DNA of 59,728 nucleotides from Oscillospiraceae bacterium (GCA_004557855.1 SFFJ01000026.1:1-59728), one strand, 5' to 3'; counted from the first letter of the stretch, positions 31,169 through 40,702 are shown. Notes: generated from the sequence alone by a model not told the origin. Made by a program: numbers and translations.

Positions 31169-31696
31169 TCAGCCCTCCGGCTCGTTTTCGATGATGATCT
31201 GGCAGCCGCGCATGGCACAAAGCGCCGTGCGGTGGCTTTCCGGGGTGACGCCGGCGCAGCAGGCGGCATCCACGTAAATGGGGACCTCCGGCAGGTAGGC
31301 CCGCAGCAGCAGGGCGTTGCTGATCACACAAATATCGGTGCAAAGCCCGATGAGGGTGATGCTCTCGATCGGCTCGGTCTCATGCAGCGCAAGCAGGCGC
31401 TCCCCCAGCAGCGTACTGCCAAAGGTGGGCTTATCGATGACCTCCCCGACCGGCGGCAGCAGGCAGGGGGCCAGCTCCCAGCCCTCGGTGCCCTTGATGC
31501 AGTGGGGGATCGGCAGCATTTTGCCCTCCCGGGTATCGGGGTAATCGGCGCCGTGGGTGTCCCGGGTAAAAAACACCCGCCCCTCAAATTCCCGGATGCG
31601 GCGTTCGGCATGGGGCAGTATGGCGGCCGCCTCGGCGGTGCCCAGGGCGCCATTGATAAAGTCGTTTTGCAGATCGACGGCGACTAAAACTTTCAT
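31169..31696 (-). CDS. Nicotinamidase-like cysteine hydrolase (isochorismatase family)
   Basis: A 175-residue cysteine hydrolase with the triad Asp8 (AVDLQNDF), Lys89 (VIDKPTF) and Cys123 (GLCTDICVISN). The TRDTHGADY and HCIKGTEGWEL blocks match clostridial nicotinamidase-like proteins; nicotinamide deamidation for NAD salvage is the likely but unproven role. GGAGGAAA precedes the ATG. Its start overlaps the stop of the upstream DUF1275 gene in ATGA. Confidence 0.9.
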   Translation of the reverse strand: MKVLVAVDLQNDFINGALGTAEAAAILPHAERRIREFEGRVFFTRDTHGADYPDTREGKMLPIPHCIKGTEGWELAPCLLPPVGEVIDKPTFGSTLLGERLLALHETEPIESITLIGLCTDICVISNALLLRAYLPEVPIYVDAACCAGVTPESHRTALCAMRGCQIIIENEPEG

Positions 31697-32370
31697 TTGT
31701 TTTCCTCCTTGGATTCATCAGGCTTGGAGAGCATCATCAAAAGGGGCAGCAGAAGCAGCAGGCAGTCCCAGCGGATGGCCGAAAGCCCATAACGGCACAC
31801 CAGCAGGTTGCCCAGGACGGCACCCAGCGCAAAAAACAGAATAACGCCGAAGTACAGCCCGCTGCGGCGCAGCTCCTCCCGGTCACGGGCGGTGCGGTAT
31901 TCATGCAGGGCCTGCACCCCGGCCCGCAGGTTGCCGATGCACATGGTGGTGGCGATGCCGTTGCCCTCTATCTTGCGGAAGGCCTGCACCTGGATGCCGC
32001 AGGCGAGGGAGGTAAGGCTATTGGCGATAAGGTGCTGCCCCGCCGGGAAAAAGCTGACCCCGAAAAGGATGAGAATTTCGGCGGCAAGGGCCAGCTGCCG
32101 CCAGTGCAGGCGGCTCATGCGGCCAAAGCGGGTGCGTATGGCGGCGGTCAGCGCAATGCCGACGGCAAAGCTGACCACCGGCAGCAGGTAGCGCAGGCTG
32201 TCGCCGGGGCGCCCCTCCGAAACAGCGACGGCGAAAAGCAGGATGTTGCCGGTCTGGGCATTGGCAAAAACGTGCCCCCGTGCCATATAGCTGTAAGCAT
32301 CCATAAAGCCGCCTGCCAGCGCCAGCAGGATGCCGACGGGCAGGGAGGCGGACATTTGATCGTTTTTCAT
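31693..32370 (-). CDS. DUF1275 (YoaK-type) membrane protein
   Basis: A 225-residue protein with about six membrane segments. It begins MKNDQMSASLPVGILLALAG and contains the DUF1275 signature GGFMDAYSYMARGHVFANAQ, then TGNILLFA, and later FRKIEGNGIATTMCIGNLR. The function of the family is unknown. It lies one base after the dUTPase stop and overlaps the nicotinamidase-like gene, so it is in the same operon. Confidence 0.92.
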   Translation of the reverse strand: MKNDQMSASLPVGILLALAGGFMDAYSYMARGHVFANAQTGNILLFAVAVSEGRPGDSLRYLLPVVSFAVGIALTAAIRTRFGRMSRLHWRQLALAAEILILFGVSFFPAGQHLIANSLTSLACGIQVQAFRKIEGNGIATTMCIGNLRAGVQALHEYRTARDREELRRSGLYFGVILFFALGAVLGNLLVCRYGLSAIRWDCLLLLLPLLMMLSKPDESKEENK

Positions 32371-32371
32371 A

Positions 32372-32806
32372 TTACTGCTTCCCCGTGGAGCCGAAGCCGC
32401 CGCGGGAGGGATTGCCGAGGTGCTCGCACTCCTCAAATTCAATGGGGGGCTGGTGCTCCATAATGCGGAACTGGGCGATGCGGTCATTGGCTTCGATGCG
32501 GCAGTCCCGTGTGGCATAGACCGGCATCTTCCACTCATCGTCGTCGCCGCAGTAGCTTTCATCCACTATGCCCATGGAATTGGACATCAGGATGCCGTAA
32601 TTGCGGAAGGTGGAGCTGCGGGGCAGCACGTGGGCTTCATACCCCTGCGGCAGCACCATGGCAATGCCCAACGGAAGGTAGCAGGACTCGCCCGCCTTTA
32701 ATTCCACCGTTTCGGCGGCGCGCAGATCGATCCAGTCGCTTTTGCCGTCGATGTAGCGGAGCTTTTCTATTTTGTCGGAAAGATAGCGGATACGGATTTT
32801 CGGCAT
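32372..32806 (-). CDS. dut: dUTP diphosphatase
   Basis: A 144-residue trimeric-type dUTPase that hydrolyses dUTP to dUMP and pyrophosphate. Motif 2 is PRSST, motif 3 GIVDESYCGD (with the uracil-site Tyr), motif 4 NDRIAQFRI and the C-terminal motif 5 RGGFGSTG. An acidic DDDEW insert after motif 3 is characteristic of a clostridial subgroup. AAGGAGGC precedes the start. Confidence 0.95.
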   Translation of the reverse strand: MPKIRIRYLSDKIEKLRYIDGKSDWIDLRAAETVELKAGESCYLPLGIAMVLPQGYEAHVLPRSSTFRNYGILMSNSMGIVDESYCGDDDEWKMPVYATRDCRIEANDRIAQFRIMEHQPPIEFEECEHLGNPSRGGFGSTGKQ

Positions 32807-32856
32807 GGGGGCCTCCTTGTGGTTCGGTAGGATGGGGGTTTGCAAAAGGGGCGGGT

Positions 32857-32943
32857 GCGGGGCGCAGCCCCGGCGGCTCCGCCGCCGGCCCGGCGCAAAG
32901 CGCCGGGTGTCCCGGCCTCCGGCCGGGACGGGCTGCGCCCCGC
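32857..32943. repeat. Cloverleaf repeat C19 (GGGGCGCAGCCC arm type)
   Basis: Arms GCGGGGCGCAGCCC and GGGCTGCGCCCCGC; stems CGGCGGC (loop TCC), GCCCGGCGC (loop AAA) and GTCCCGGCC (loop TCC). Confidence 0.95.
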
Positions 32944-32959
32944 CTGCCCCTCGGTCGGT

Positions 32960-35029
32960 TTACTTCAGGGTGCGGTAGTACAGCCCGCGGGTAAACTGCC
33001 CCGCCGGAGCCGCACCGGTCCGGTACATCTTCAGCACCTCGTCGCACTCGGCCGGGCTTTCCACCGTAAAGCGCAGGGTAAGGAAATCGCAGAAATCCCA
33101 CTCCGGCAGACGGTCGCACAGCAGCAGCGGCCGGGGGTTCAGCAGATGGGTGTATTGGCGGCGCTCGCATTGCAGCGGGAAATCCTCCCCCCGCCGGTCG
33201 GTAATGCGGTTGATGCCGGTGCAGTCGCCGCAGCCCGCAGCGGTCTTGCCGGGGCAGTTGCGCAGCAGCATCAGCGGCAGGTGCCCGTAGGCGATCACCC
33301 CAAGGGGTACCGGGCTTGCGATGTTCTTCGCCGCCCCGCGCTCGCATTCAAAGGAAAGGGTAATCGCCCCGCAGCCCAGCTCCGCCGCCTGCCGTGCCGC
33401 CGGAGAATTGATAATATTCAGCCCGTAGTCGCCGATGATCTCCAGCCCGGCCTCCCGGGCCATCAGCAGGGCGCCCAGGTTGCCGCAAAGGGCATGGGTC
33501 AGCCCCTGCTCCTTCAGCCGCCGCAGCGTCCGCATCACCGGCTCCTCCTGCTGCGGCGCACAGAATACCGGCAGCTCGGCAGCCAGCCGGGGGCCGCAGG
33601 CCTCCAGCAGGTCGGGTCTCTCGGCCAGCTCCGCCAGCGGCAGGGTCAGCCGGCCGGCCCCCCGCCTGACGGCGGGGGTCATCTGGCCTGCCGCCGCCAG
33701 GCGGCAGACCAGCCGGGGCGCGCCCTGCGGGCGCGTCCTGCCGGCCGGCTCCTCGGCGGGGGCAGGGGCCTGCGGGTAGGGCACCGTCACGCTGCGTGCC
33801 TCGGCCAGGGCGGTCAGCGCAGCCGCCCGCAGGCGGTTCAGCGCCGAAAGCGGCAGCATCAGCCCCGGCGCAATATGACAGGTCAGGTTTTGCAGGGTAA
33901 AGGGCGTCCCGCCGCACTTTTCCAGCGCCCGGCGGGCCAGCGCCTCATCGGTCGGACGGTTCAGTGCCGCCTGCGGCGTCTCTCCCGCCACCTCCACCCG
34001 GTGGGTGCCGTCGGTCACGGCAAGGGTCGCCGGCTCTCCGGGGGCCATCGTCAGCACCATATCCGCCGGCAGACGCCCCACCTCGTTGCGGGTCAGGGCG
34101 GCCAGCCTCCCCAGCACCTCGGCGGAGGCCGCAGCGTCCTCCCTGGTGCGGGTGCCGAACATCGAAAGGTCCCGCCGCCCGGTGTAGTAGCCGTCGGTAA
34201 AGCCGCTCCGGCTGAATACCGACCGCAGCGTTTCCAGGTCCGGCACCTCCCCCGCCAGCGATTGCCGGCAGGCGGTCACGGCGGCCGCCACATATTCGGG
34301 ACGCTTCAGCCGCCCCTCTATCTTAAAGCTCGCCACCCCCAGCGCCTCCAGCTCCCGCAGCCGGTCGGTCAGCGTCAGGTCCTTCAGGGAAAGGGCGTAT
34401 TCCCGCCCGTGGCTCGTAAAATCCAAACGGCAGGGCTGGGCGCAGCGCCCGCGGTTGCCGCTGCGTTCCCCCAGCAGGCTGCTTAAATAGCACTGCCCGG
34501 AAACGCTCATGCACAGCGCCCCGTGGACGAACACCTCACACCGCAGGCTCGTCCCGGCGCAGATCGCCGCGATCTCCTCCTTGGAAAGCTCCCGTGCCAG
34601 CACCACCTGCGTAAAGCCCATTTCCTCCAGCAGCCGGGCGCCCGCTATGTTGTGGACGCTCATCTGGGTGCTGCCCAGCAACGGCAGGGTGGGGTACCGC
34701 TGCCGTATGATTTTGGCCAGCCCCAGGTCCTGCACCAGTACGCCGTCCACCCCGGCCCCCGCCACGGCGTCCAGCGTTTTTATCCACTCCGGCAGCTCCC
34801 GGTCGGTCACCAGTGTATTCAGCGTGATATAGACCCGTACCCCGCGGGCATGGCACCAGCCCACCGTCTGCGGCAGGCTGTTCTCATTAAAGTTCTCGGC
34901 GCCCGCGCGGGCATTAAAGCTTTGCAGGCCCATATATACGGCGTCGGCGCCGCACAGGACGGCAGCACGCAGCTGTGCCTCGCCCCCGGCCGGCGCCAGT
35001 ATTTCAGCGTGTTTTTCCATTTCGCTCAA
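32960..35029 (-). CDS. Peptidase U32 family protein with C-terminal DUF3656-like region
   Basis: A 689-residue U32 protein. The N-terminal domain has EILAPAGGEAQLRAAVLCGA (residues 9-28), the family signature FVHGALCMSVSGQCYLSS near 175, and CAQPCRLDF near 205, whose Cys residues may bind a metal centre. A DUF3656-like middle follows, then a second C-terminal region with CPGKTAAGCGDC. Recent work links several U32 proteins to tRNA or quinone hydroxylation rather than proteolysis, so the activity is left open. The start appears to be TTG at 35029, overlapping the zapA stop (TTGA) with GAGGAA just upstream; an ATG three codons later is the alternative. Confidence 0.9.
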   Translation of the reverse strand: MSEMEKHAEILAPAGGEAQLRAAVLCGADAVYMGLQSFNARAGAENFNENSLPQTVGWCHARGVRVYITLNTLVTDRELPEWIKTLDAVAGAGVDGVLVQDLGLAKIIRQRYPTLPLLGSTQMSVHNIAGARLLEEMGFTQVVLARELSKEEIAAICAGTSLRCEVFVHGALCMSVSGQCYLSSLLGERSGNRGRCAQPCRLDFTSHGREYALSLKDLTLTDRLRELEALGVASFKIEGRLKRPEYVAAAVTACRQSLAGEVPDLETLRSVFSRSGFTDGYYTGRRDLSMFGTRTREDAAASAEVLGRLAALTRNEVGRLPADMVLTMAPGEPATLAVTDGTHRVEVAGETPQAALNRPTDEALARRALEKCGGTPFTLQNLTCHIAPGLMLPLSALNRLRAAALTALAEARSVTVPYPQAPAPAEEPAGRTRPQGAPRLVCRLAAAGQMTPAVRRGAGRLTLPLAELAERPDLLEACGPRLAAELPVFCAPQQEEPVMRTLRRLKEQGLTHALCGNLGALLMAREAGLEIIGDYGLNIINSPAARQAAELGCGAITLSFECERGAAKNIASPVPLGVIAYGHLPLMLLRNCPGKTAAGCGDCTGINRITDRRGEDFPLQCERRQYTHLLNPRPLLLCDRLPEWDFCDFLTLRFTVESPAECDEVLKMYRTGAAPAGQFTRGLYYRTLK

Positions 35030-35361
35030 AATTCCTCGTCATTCTCGTCATAGTCCCGGAAGTCCATCTGTCCGGCGCGGCGGTAGTCGTCGCCGGGGGC
35101 ACGCACGGCGCTGCTTTCCCGCAGGTAGTTGGTCAGCTGCTGGCGCAGGTTGGCGGCGGCCTCCTCGCTTTTGGCCAGCTGATCCATCAGGTTCATGGTC
35201 AGCAGGGCAAAGGTATCAAAGGCGGAAAGATTGGGGCACCCCTCCCGGATCTCATCGATCTGCCCGTTGAGGCGCTCCTGCAGCATTTTTACCCAGGCGG
35301 GATCACGGTCGGTATTGATATAATACTGGTGTTCCATAATATTGATCTTATAACGGCTCAT
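35026..35361 (-). CDS. zapA: Cell-division protein ZapA-like
   Basis: A 111-residue protein whose N-terminal half (INIMEHQYYINTDRDPAWVK, then LQERLNGQIDEI) and central helix (TFALLTMNLMDQLAKSEEAA) fit ZapA, which cross-links FtsZ filaments. The C-terminus is acidic (DYDENDEEF). AGGAGGTA precedes the ATG at 35361. It heads the minus-strand operon and overlaps the U32 gene, an arrangement common in clostridia. Confidence 0.88.
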   Translation of the reverse strand: MSRYKINIMEHQYYINTDRDPAWVKMLQERLNGQIDEIREGCPNLSAFDTFALLTMNLMDQLAKSEEAAANLRQQLTNYLRESSAVRAPGDDYRRAGQMDFRDYDENDEEF

Positions 35362-35392
35362 AATATACCTCCTGCAGCAGATTTCTACCCTC

Positions 35393-35420
35393 ATTATACC
35401 GCAAAAAGCGGGGTCTGCAA
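35393..35420 (-). promoter_or_regulatory. Promoter of zapA operon
   Basis: On the minus strand TTGCAG and TATAAT with a 16-base spacer. Confidence 0.75.
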
Positions 35421-35479
35421 AGAGCTTTTGCGCAGGAAACGGAATTGATGAAAAAATAACGAACATTTGGGGCGAACAG

Positions 35480-35508
35480 TTGAAAACCGCGGGGGAAGCG
35501 GCTATAAT
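35480..35508 (+). promoter_or_regulatory. Promoter of glgP
   Basis: TTGAAA and TATAAT with a 17-base spacer, 45 bases before the start codon. Confidence 0.88.
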
Positions 35509-35553
35509 AGCATAGGAAGAACCGTTTAATATCACAAAAAGGAGAACTTCGAT

Positions 35554-37944
35554 ATGACCGCACAAGAGATCCGCCAGGCGATGGAAAACAAGCTGGAATA
35601 CCTGATGGAGGTAAAGCCCCAGCTGGCCACCGATGACCAGCTCTACAAGGCCGCCGCACTGGTGCTGCGTGATATCATGGTGGAAAAGCGCCGCGCCCAC
35701 CGGCAAAAGACCACCGAGGAAAAGAAAAAGCGCGTCCATTATCTTTCCATGGAATTTCTGATGGGCAAGAGCCTCAAAAACAGTCTTTATAATCTGGGGC
35801 TGGTGCAGCCCTTCACCGAGGCGCTTTCCGCCTTCGGCGCCACCCCGGAGCGCCTGTATGCCTGCGAGCCGGATCCCGGTCTCGGCAACGGCGGTCTGGG
35901 CAGGCTCGCCGCCTGCTATCTGGACGGCATGGCCACCGACGGCTACTACGGCACCGGCTATTCCATCCTCTATGAATACGGCATCTTTAAGCAGAAGCTG
36001 GTGAACGGTGCCCAGACCGAGCTGCCCGATTACTGGCTGCCCGGCGGCGAGGTATGGCTGCGTGCCAATGAGGAGCACGCCGTCCAGGTCAAATTCGGCG
36101 GCCGGCTGGAGGAGCACTGGGACCAGGGCCACCTGATGCAGCAGTACATCGACTACGAAACGGTGCTGGCGGTGCCCTACAATATGTACGTTTCCGGCTA
36201 CGATACCGATGCAGTCAGCGTTCTGCGGCTGTGGAAGGCGCAAAGCCCCGGCATTGATATGGAGTGCTTCAATAACGGCGACTACCTGGGCGCCTTCCGT
36301 AAAACCGCCCGTGCCGAAACCATCAGCAAGATCCTCTACCCCAACGATAACCACCAGGAGGGCAAGCAGCTGCGGCTGCGCCAGCAGTATTTCCTTGTCT
36401 GCGCCTCCCTTGCGGAGATCACCCGCACCCACATGGAGCGCTACGGCACCATGGATAACTTTGCCGAGCTCAATGCCATCCAGCTCAATGATACCCACCC
36501 CACCCTTGCCATCCCGGAGCTGATGCGCATCCTGATGGACGACTGCGGCTACAGCTGGGAAAAAAGCTGGGAGATCACCGAGCAGACCTTTGCCTACACC
36601 AACCACACCGTCATGGCGGAGGCGCTGGAAAAGTGGGATATCCCGCTGTTCAAGGAACTTTTGCCCCGCATCTATCAGATCGTACAGGAGATCGACCGCC
36701 GCTGGAACATCCGGATGCGGGAGGAATTCCGCTGCGATAATGCCGAGGTGGAAAAAATGCAGATCCTGCGGGAGGGCAAGGTACGCATGGCCAATATCTG
36801 CGTGGTGGGCGGCCATTATGTCAATGGCGTTTCCAAGCTGCACAGCCAGATCATCAAGGACGATGTGTTCCATGAATTCTACCGGCTGATGCCGGAGAAG
36901 TTCGGCAACGTCACCAACGGCATCGCCAGCCGCCGCTGGCTCATGCAGTCCAATCCCCGTCTGGACGGCTTTATCCGTGCCCGCATCGGGGAGCAATACC
37001 TGCACGATTTCAGCCTGCTTTCCGGCCTGCGTGCCTATATGGATGACGAGGAGAGCCTGCGGGAGCTGGGCGAACTGAAGCGGCAGAACAAGCAGGACTT
37101 CGCCCGTTACCTGCGGGAGCAGCGCGGCATCACCGTCGATCCCGAGTCGCTGTTCTATGTACAGGTCAAGCGCCTGCATGAATATAAGCGCCAGCACCTC
37201 AATGCCCTGCAGATCCTCCGGCACTATCTGGATATCAAGGCGAACCCCGCCGCCGACTTTAAGCCCCGCACCTACCTGTTCGGCGCCAAGGCCGCCCCGG
37301 GCTACGAGCTTGCCAAAAAGATCATCCGCTTCATCAATGATCTGGGCGCCATGATCGATGCCGACCCCGATGTACGCGGCCGCCTCAAGATCGTCTACCT
37401 GGAAGAATACAACGTGACCATGAGCGAACGGCTGATGCCCGCCAGTGAGGTCAGCGAGCAGATCTCTCTGGCCGGCACCGAGGCCTCCGGCACCGGCAAT
37501 ATGAAGCTGATGCAGAACGGCGCCATCACACTGGGCACCATGGACGGCGCCAATGTGGAGATCGCCGAGCAGGTCGGCCCGGAGAATATCATCATCTTCG
37601 GCATGAGCACCCCCGAGGTGGAGGAAGTGAAATCCCGCGGGTACCGCCCCGCCGATGCCATCACCCGCAGCCCCGAGCTGCAGCGCCTGCTGGAATTCAT
37701 GGAGCGCCGGGAAAGCCCCGAAAGCTTCTGGATGCTGGCAAACCACCTGCGCACCGTGGATCAGTACATGGCGGCCGCGGACTTTGAAAGCTATTCCGCA
37801 GCGGACGACCGTGCGGCGGAGATCTATTATAATGACCCGCTGCGCTGGCAGCGCATGAGCCTTGCCAACATCGCCGGTGCGGGCATCTTCTGCGCCGACC
37901 GTGCCATCCACGACTACGCCCGGGACATCTGGCACCTCGATTAA
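35554..37944 (+). CDS. glgP: Glycogen/starch phosphorylase
   Basis: A 796-residue alpha-glucan phosphorylase (GT35) releasing glucose 1-phosphate from glycogen or maltodextrin. Hallmarks include HYLSMEFLMGKSLKNSLYNL near residue 65, LGNGGLGRLAACYLDG near 110, the phosphate/PLP region VKRLHEYKRQ near 540, and the PLP-lysine block EASGTGNMKLMQNGAITLGT near 643-662. The start follows AAAGGAGA. The GH13 gene 132 bases downstream and the phosphohexomutase at 18.4 kb would complete conversion of glucan to glucose 6-phosphate. Confidence 0.98.
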   Translation: MTAQEIRQAMENKLEYLMEVKPQLATDDQLYKAAALVLRDIMVEKRRAHRQKTTEEKKKRVHYLSMEFLMGKSLKNSLYNLGLVQPFTEALSAFGATPERLYACEPDPGLGNGGLGRLAACYLDGMATDGYYGTGYSILYEYGIFKQKLVNGAQTELPDYWLPGGEVWLRANEEHAVQVKFGGRLEEHWDQGHLMQQYIDYETVLAVPYNMYVSGYDTDAVSVLRLWKAQSPGIDMECFNNGDYLGAFRKTARAETISKILYPNDNHQEGKQLRLRQQYFLVCASLAEITRTHMERYGTMDNFAELNAIQLNDTHPTLAIPELMRILMDDCGYSWEKSWEITEQTFAYTNHTVMAEALEKWDIPLFKELLPRIYQIVQEIDRRWNIRMREEFRCDNAEVEKMQILREGKVRMANICVVGGHYVNGVSKLHSQIIKDDVFHEFYRLMPEKFGNVTNGIASRRWLMQSNPRLDGFIRARIGEQYLHDFSLLSGLRAYMDDEESLRELGELKRQNKQDFARYLREQRGITVDPESLFYVQVKRLHEYKRQHLNALQILRHYLDIKANPAADFKPRTYLFGAKAAPGYELAKKIIRFINDLGAMIDADPDVRGRLKIVYLEEYNVTMSERLMPASEVSEQISLAGTEASGTGNMKLMQNGAITLGTMDGANVEIAEQVGPENIIIFGMSTPEVEEVKSRGYRPADAITRSPELQRLLEFMERRESPESFWMLANHLRTVDQYMAAADFESYSAADDRAAEIYYNDPLRWQRMSLANIAGAGIFCADRAIHDYARDIWHLD

Positions 37945-38076
37945 GCACGCCTGCGGCGGGGGCGCGTCCTCGGCCAGTCGCAGTCCCGCGCCCCACCCCC
38001 CGCGACCCGCCCCACCCCCCAACCCCCTCCCCAGGGAGGGGGCGCAGATTTATCTCCACACGAAAGGACAACAGCC

Positions 38077-39894
38077 ATGTTTAACAGCCTGCTGGCGGAA
38101 TATAAGACCCCCTTCGGGGCGGTGGCGGCGGGGGAGGAGCTCTCCCTGCGCTTCGCACTGCCCGCCGGGGACGGGCGCACCCCCGAATTACTGCTGTACC
38201 GGGCGGGGCAGGCCCTGCCCCTTTTGCGGCTGCCGATGACGCCATCTGCGGACGGCTACCGCCTGCGCTATACCCCCGCCGAGCCGGGACTCTACTACTA
38301 CGGCTTCCGCCTCTCGGACGGCACCCTGCTGCACCGTGCCCCCGACGGCAGCGCCGATTACGGCGAGGGCCCCCTGTGGCAGCTCACCGTCTACGATAAA
38401 AATTACAGCGTCCCGCAAAAATTCGCCGGGCAGGTGATGTATCAGATTTTCCCCGACCGCTTTTGCAGCAGCGGCCGCCCCAAACCCGGTGTGCCCGCCG
38501 ACCGGCGGCTGCACCGGGACTGGCAGGAGGAGCCGCAAAGCGTCCCCGATGCCGATGGGGTGTTCCGCTGCAATGACTATTTCGGCGGCGACCTTGCGGG
38601 CATCACCCAAAAGCTGCCGGAGCTGGCGGCGCTGGGGGTGCGGGTGCTGTACCTCAATCCCATCTTTGAAGCGCACAGCAACCACCGCTATAATACCGCC
38701 GACTATCTGCGCATCGACCCGCTTTTGGGCGATGAGCAGGACTTTGTCACCCTTTGCCGAAAGGCGCACGAACGGGAGATCAAAATCATTCTGGACGGCG
38801 TGTTCAACCACACCGGCAGCGATAGCCTGTACTTCAATAAGGAAGGACGGTACGGCCCCGGCGGGGCCTACCGGGATAAAAACAGCCCCTACCGCAGCTG
38901 GTACTGCTGGAAGGACGCCGACGCCGACCAGTACGAAAGCTGGTGGGGCTTTACCACCCTGCCCAAGCTCAATAGCCGGGATGCCGGCTGGCGGGAATTC
39001 CTCTGCGGCGAAAACGGCATCGTGCGGCACTGGCTGCGGCTGGGCGCCGATGGCTGGCGGCTGGACGTGGTGGACGAATACCCCGATGAGCTGGTAAAAA
39101 TGATCCGGGCGGCGGCCCGCGCCGAAAAACCGGATGCCATCATCATCGGTGAGGTGTGGGAGGACGCCAGCTGCAAGGAAGCCTACGGCGAGCAGCGCCA
39201 ATACCTGATGGGGCAGGAGCTGGACAGCACGATGAACTACCCCCTGCGCACCGCCATTCTGGACTTTCTGCTGCGGGGGGACGGTGCCGCCTTCCGGCGC
39301 CGCCTGCTGGAGCTTCTGGAGCATACCCCCCGCCCCTGCTGGGACGTCATGATGAACCTGCTTTCCAGCCACGATGTCCCCCGGGCCATCACCGTGCTGG
39401 GCGGCACCCTCATGGAGCATCGGGACCGGGACTGGCAGCGCGCCCATAATACCCTTACCGTGGCACAGTATTACCGGGGGCGGCAGCTCTTTATGCTGGG
39501 TACGCTCATGACCATGACCCTGCCCGGAATGCCCTGCATCTACTACGGCGATGAAGCCGGACTGGTGGGCTACGCCGACCCCTTCAACCGCGGCACCTAC
39601 CCGTGGGGCAGAGAGGACACCGGCCTGCGGGAGTGCATCCGGCAGATGGCCGGCCTGCGGAACGGGCACAGCGCCCTTTCCACCGGCGGGCTGGAGCCGC
39701 TGGCCTGTGCGGCAGGCATGGCGGCATGGCGCCGGAAGGACGAAAACGGCAGCTTTGTCATCTGTGTAAACCCCGGGGATTCCCCCCTGCCCCTGCCCGA
39801 TGCCGCCAAGTACGGCGAAACGGTATTTACCGTAGGCCGTGCGGAGGAACGGCGGCTGGAGGGAGAGTCGGCGGTGATTCGCCGGATACGATAG
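38077..39894 (+). CDS. GH13 alpha-amylase-family enzyme (neopullulanase/cyclomaltodextrinase-like)
   Basis: A 605-residue enzyme. An N-terminal beta domain (about residues 1-115) precedes a TIM barrel starting at QVMYQIFPDRFCS. Conserved regions are DGVFNHTG, the nucleophile Asp in DGWRLDVVDEYP near 329, the acid/base Glu in GEVWED near 358, and the third Asp in LSSHDVPRA near 432. MPCIYYGDEAGLVGYADPFN is typical of GH13 subfamilies 20/39. There is no signal peptide, so it acts inside the cell on imported or stored glucans. AAAGGA precedes the start. Confidence 0.93.
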   Translation: MFNSLLAEYKTPFGAVAAGEELSLRFALPAGDGRTPELLLYRAGQALPLLRLPMTPSADGYRLRYTPAEPGLYYYGFRLSDGTLLHRAPDGSADYGEGPLWQLTVYDKNYSVPQKFAGQVMYQIFPDRFCSSGRPKPGVPADRRLHRDWQEEPQSVPDADGVFRCNDYFGGDLAGITQKLPELAALGVRVLYLNPIFEAHSNHRYNTADYLRIDPLLGDEQDFVTLCRKAHEREIKIILDGVFNHTGSDSLYFNKEGRYGPGGAYRDKNSPYRSWYCWKDADADQYESWWGFTTLPKLNSRDAGWREFLCGENGIVRHWLRLGADGWRLDVVDEYPDELVKMIRAAARAEKPDAIIIGEVWEDASCKEAYGEQRQYLMGQELDSTMNYPLRTAILDFLLRGDGAAFRRRLLELLEHTPRPCWDVMMNLLSSHDVPRAITVLGGTLMEHRDRDWQRAHNTLTVAQYYRGRQLFMLGTLMTMTLPGMPCIYYGDEAGLVGYADPFNRGTYPWGREDTGLRECIRQMAGLRNGHSALSTGGLEPLACAAGMAAWRRKDENGSFVICVNPGDSPLPLPDAAKYGETVFTVGRAEERRLEGESAVIRRIR

Positions 39895-39905
39895 GAGAAA
39901 AAACG

Positions 39906-40286
39906 ATGCAGCAAAGCGAGAAAAAAACAAAAATCATCCTGTGGGCGGTCATTGCGGCCGCCGTCATCGGCTGCGCCCTGTGGCTGCTGCTGCCCCACGG
40001 CGGCACCACCGATTGCACTGCGGAGATCTGGATCGACGGAAAAATGGTACGCAGCATCTATCTGCCGCAGGCGCAGGATGAGGACATCCCCCTGACCGCC
40101 TATGGCAAAGAGGTGCTGCTTCAGGTAAAAAATCACCGCATCGCCTTTATCACCAGCGACTGCCCCGACCACGTGTGCATCAAAAACGGCTGGCTGGCCA
40201 GGGAAGGGGAGCAGGCCATCTGCCTGCCCAACCGTGTCAGCGTCATCCTCACCGACGGCAGCACCGTCCCGGTGGAGCTGGACTGA
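39906..40286 (+). CDS. Membrane-anchored NusG domain II protein
   Basis: A 126-residue protein with one N-terminal membrane segment (IILWAVIAAAVIGCALWLLL, residues 10-29) and an extracytoplasmic domain matching NusG domain II (EIWIDGKMVRSIYL ... SDCPDHVCIKNGWL ... ICLPNRVSVIL). The CPDHVC pair of cysteines is conserved in the family. Function unknown; relatives often accompany FMN-transfer or Gx-transporter genes. It starts 11 bases after the GH13 stop with AGGAGAA upstream. Confidence 0.88.
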   Translation: MQQSEKKTKIILWAVIAAAVIGCALWLLLPHGGTTDCTAEIWIDGKMVRSIYLPQAQDEDIPLTAYGKEVLLQVKNHRIAFITSDCPDHVCIKNGWLAREGEQAICLPNRVSVILTDGSTVPVELD

Positions 40287-40320
40287 CCCCACATTAAAAT
40301 TTGCAAAAACCGCAAAATAC

Positions 40321-40401
40321 GGCCGCAGGCCGCCGCCCTCCGGGCGGCTCGGCGGGCACCGCCCGCCGCCGGCGATGCTCCGCATCGCCGGGCCTGCGGC
40401 C
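40321..40401. repeat. Cloverleaf repeat C20
   Basis: Arms GGCCGCAGGCC and GGCCTGCGGCC; stems GCCGCCC (loop TCC), CGGCGGGC (loop ACC) and CCGGCGATGC (loop TCC). Confidence 0.93.
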
Positions 40402-40490
40402 CTCCCCCTGCACCAACCCCCCAAGAACCCGCACAAACTCCCCGAGAACGCCCCCGTTCCCACCCAAAATCCGCAAAACCCGCAGGCTCC

Positions 40491-40571
40491 GGCCGCAGGC
40501 CGCCGCCCTACGGGCGGCTCGGCGGGCTCCGCCCGCCGTCGGCGATGCTCCGCATCGCCGGGCCTGCGGCC
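40491..40571. repeat. Cloverleaf repeat C21
   Basis: Nearly identical to C20 and 170 bp downstream; differences are loops TAC for TCC and TCC for ACC, plus one stem base. A direct duplication including the CACCAACCC flanks; further CACCAACCC/CGAGAACC units follow at 40580-40640. Confidence 0.93.
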
Positions 40572-40673
40572 CTCCCCCTGCACCAACCCTCCGAGAACCT
40601 GCACCAACCCTCCGAGAACCCGCACCAGCCCCCCAATCCCCCGCAAACTCCCCGAAAAATTCCCCCCACCCCC

Positions 40674-40702
40674 TTGACAACCCCGCCCGCCCCCGCTATA
40701 AT
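40674..40702 (+). promoter_or_regulatory. Promoter of rplJ-rplL
   Basis: A full-consensus TTGACA and TATAAT with a 17-base spacer. Confidence 0.95.

Noticed and set aside
35362..38022. Very long minus-strand open frame opposite glgP
   Set aside because: It is antisense to a certain gene; in GC-rich DNA the antisense frame of a biased coding gene lacks stops. The real content on this strand is only zapA at its end.
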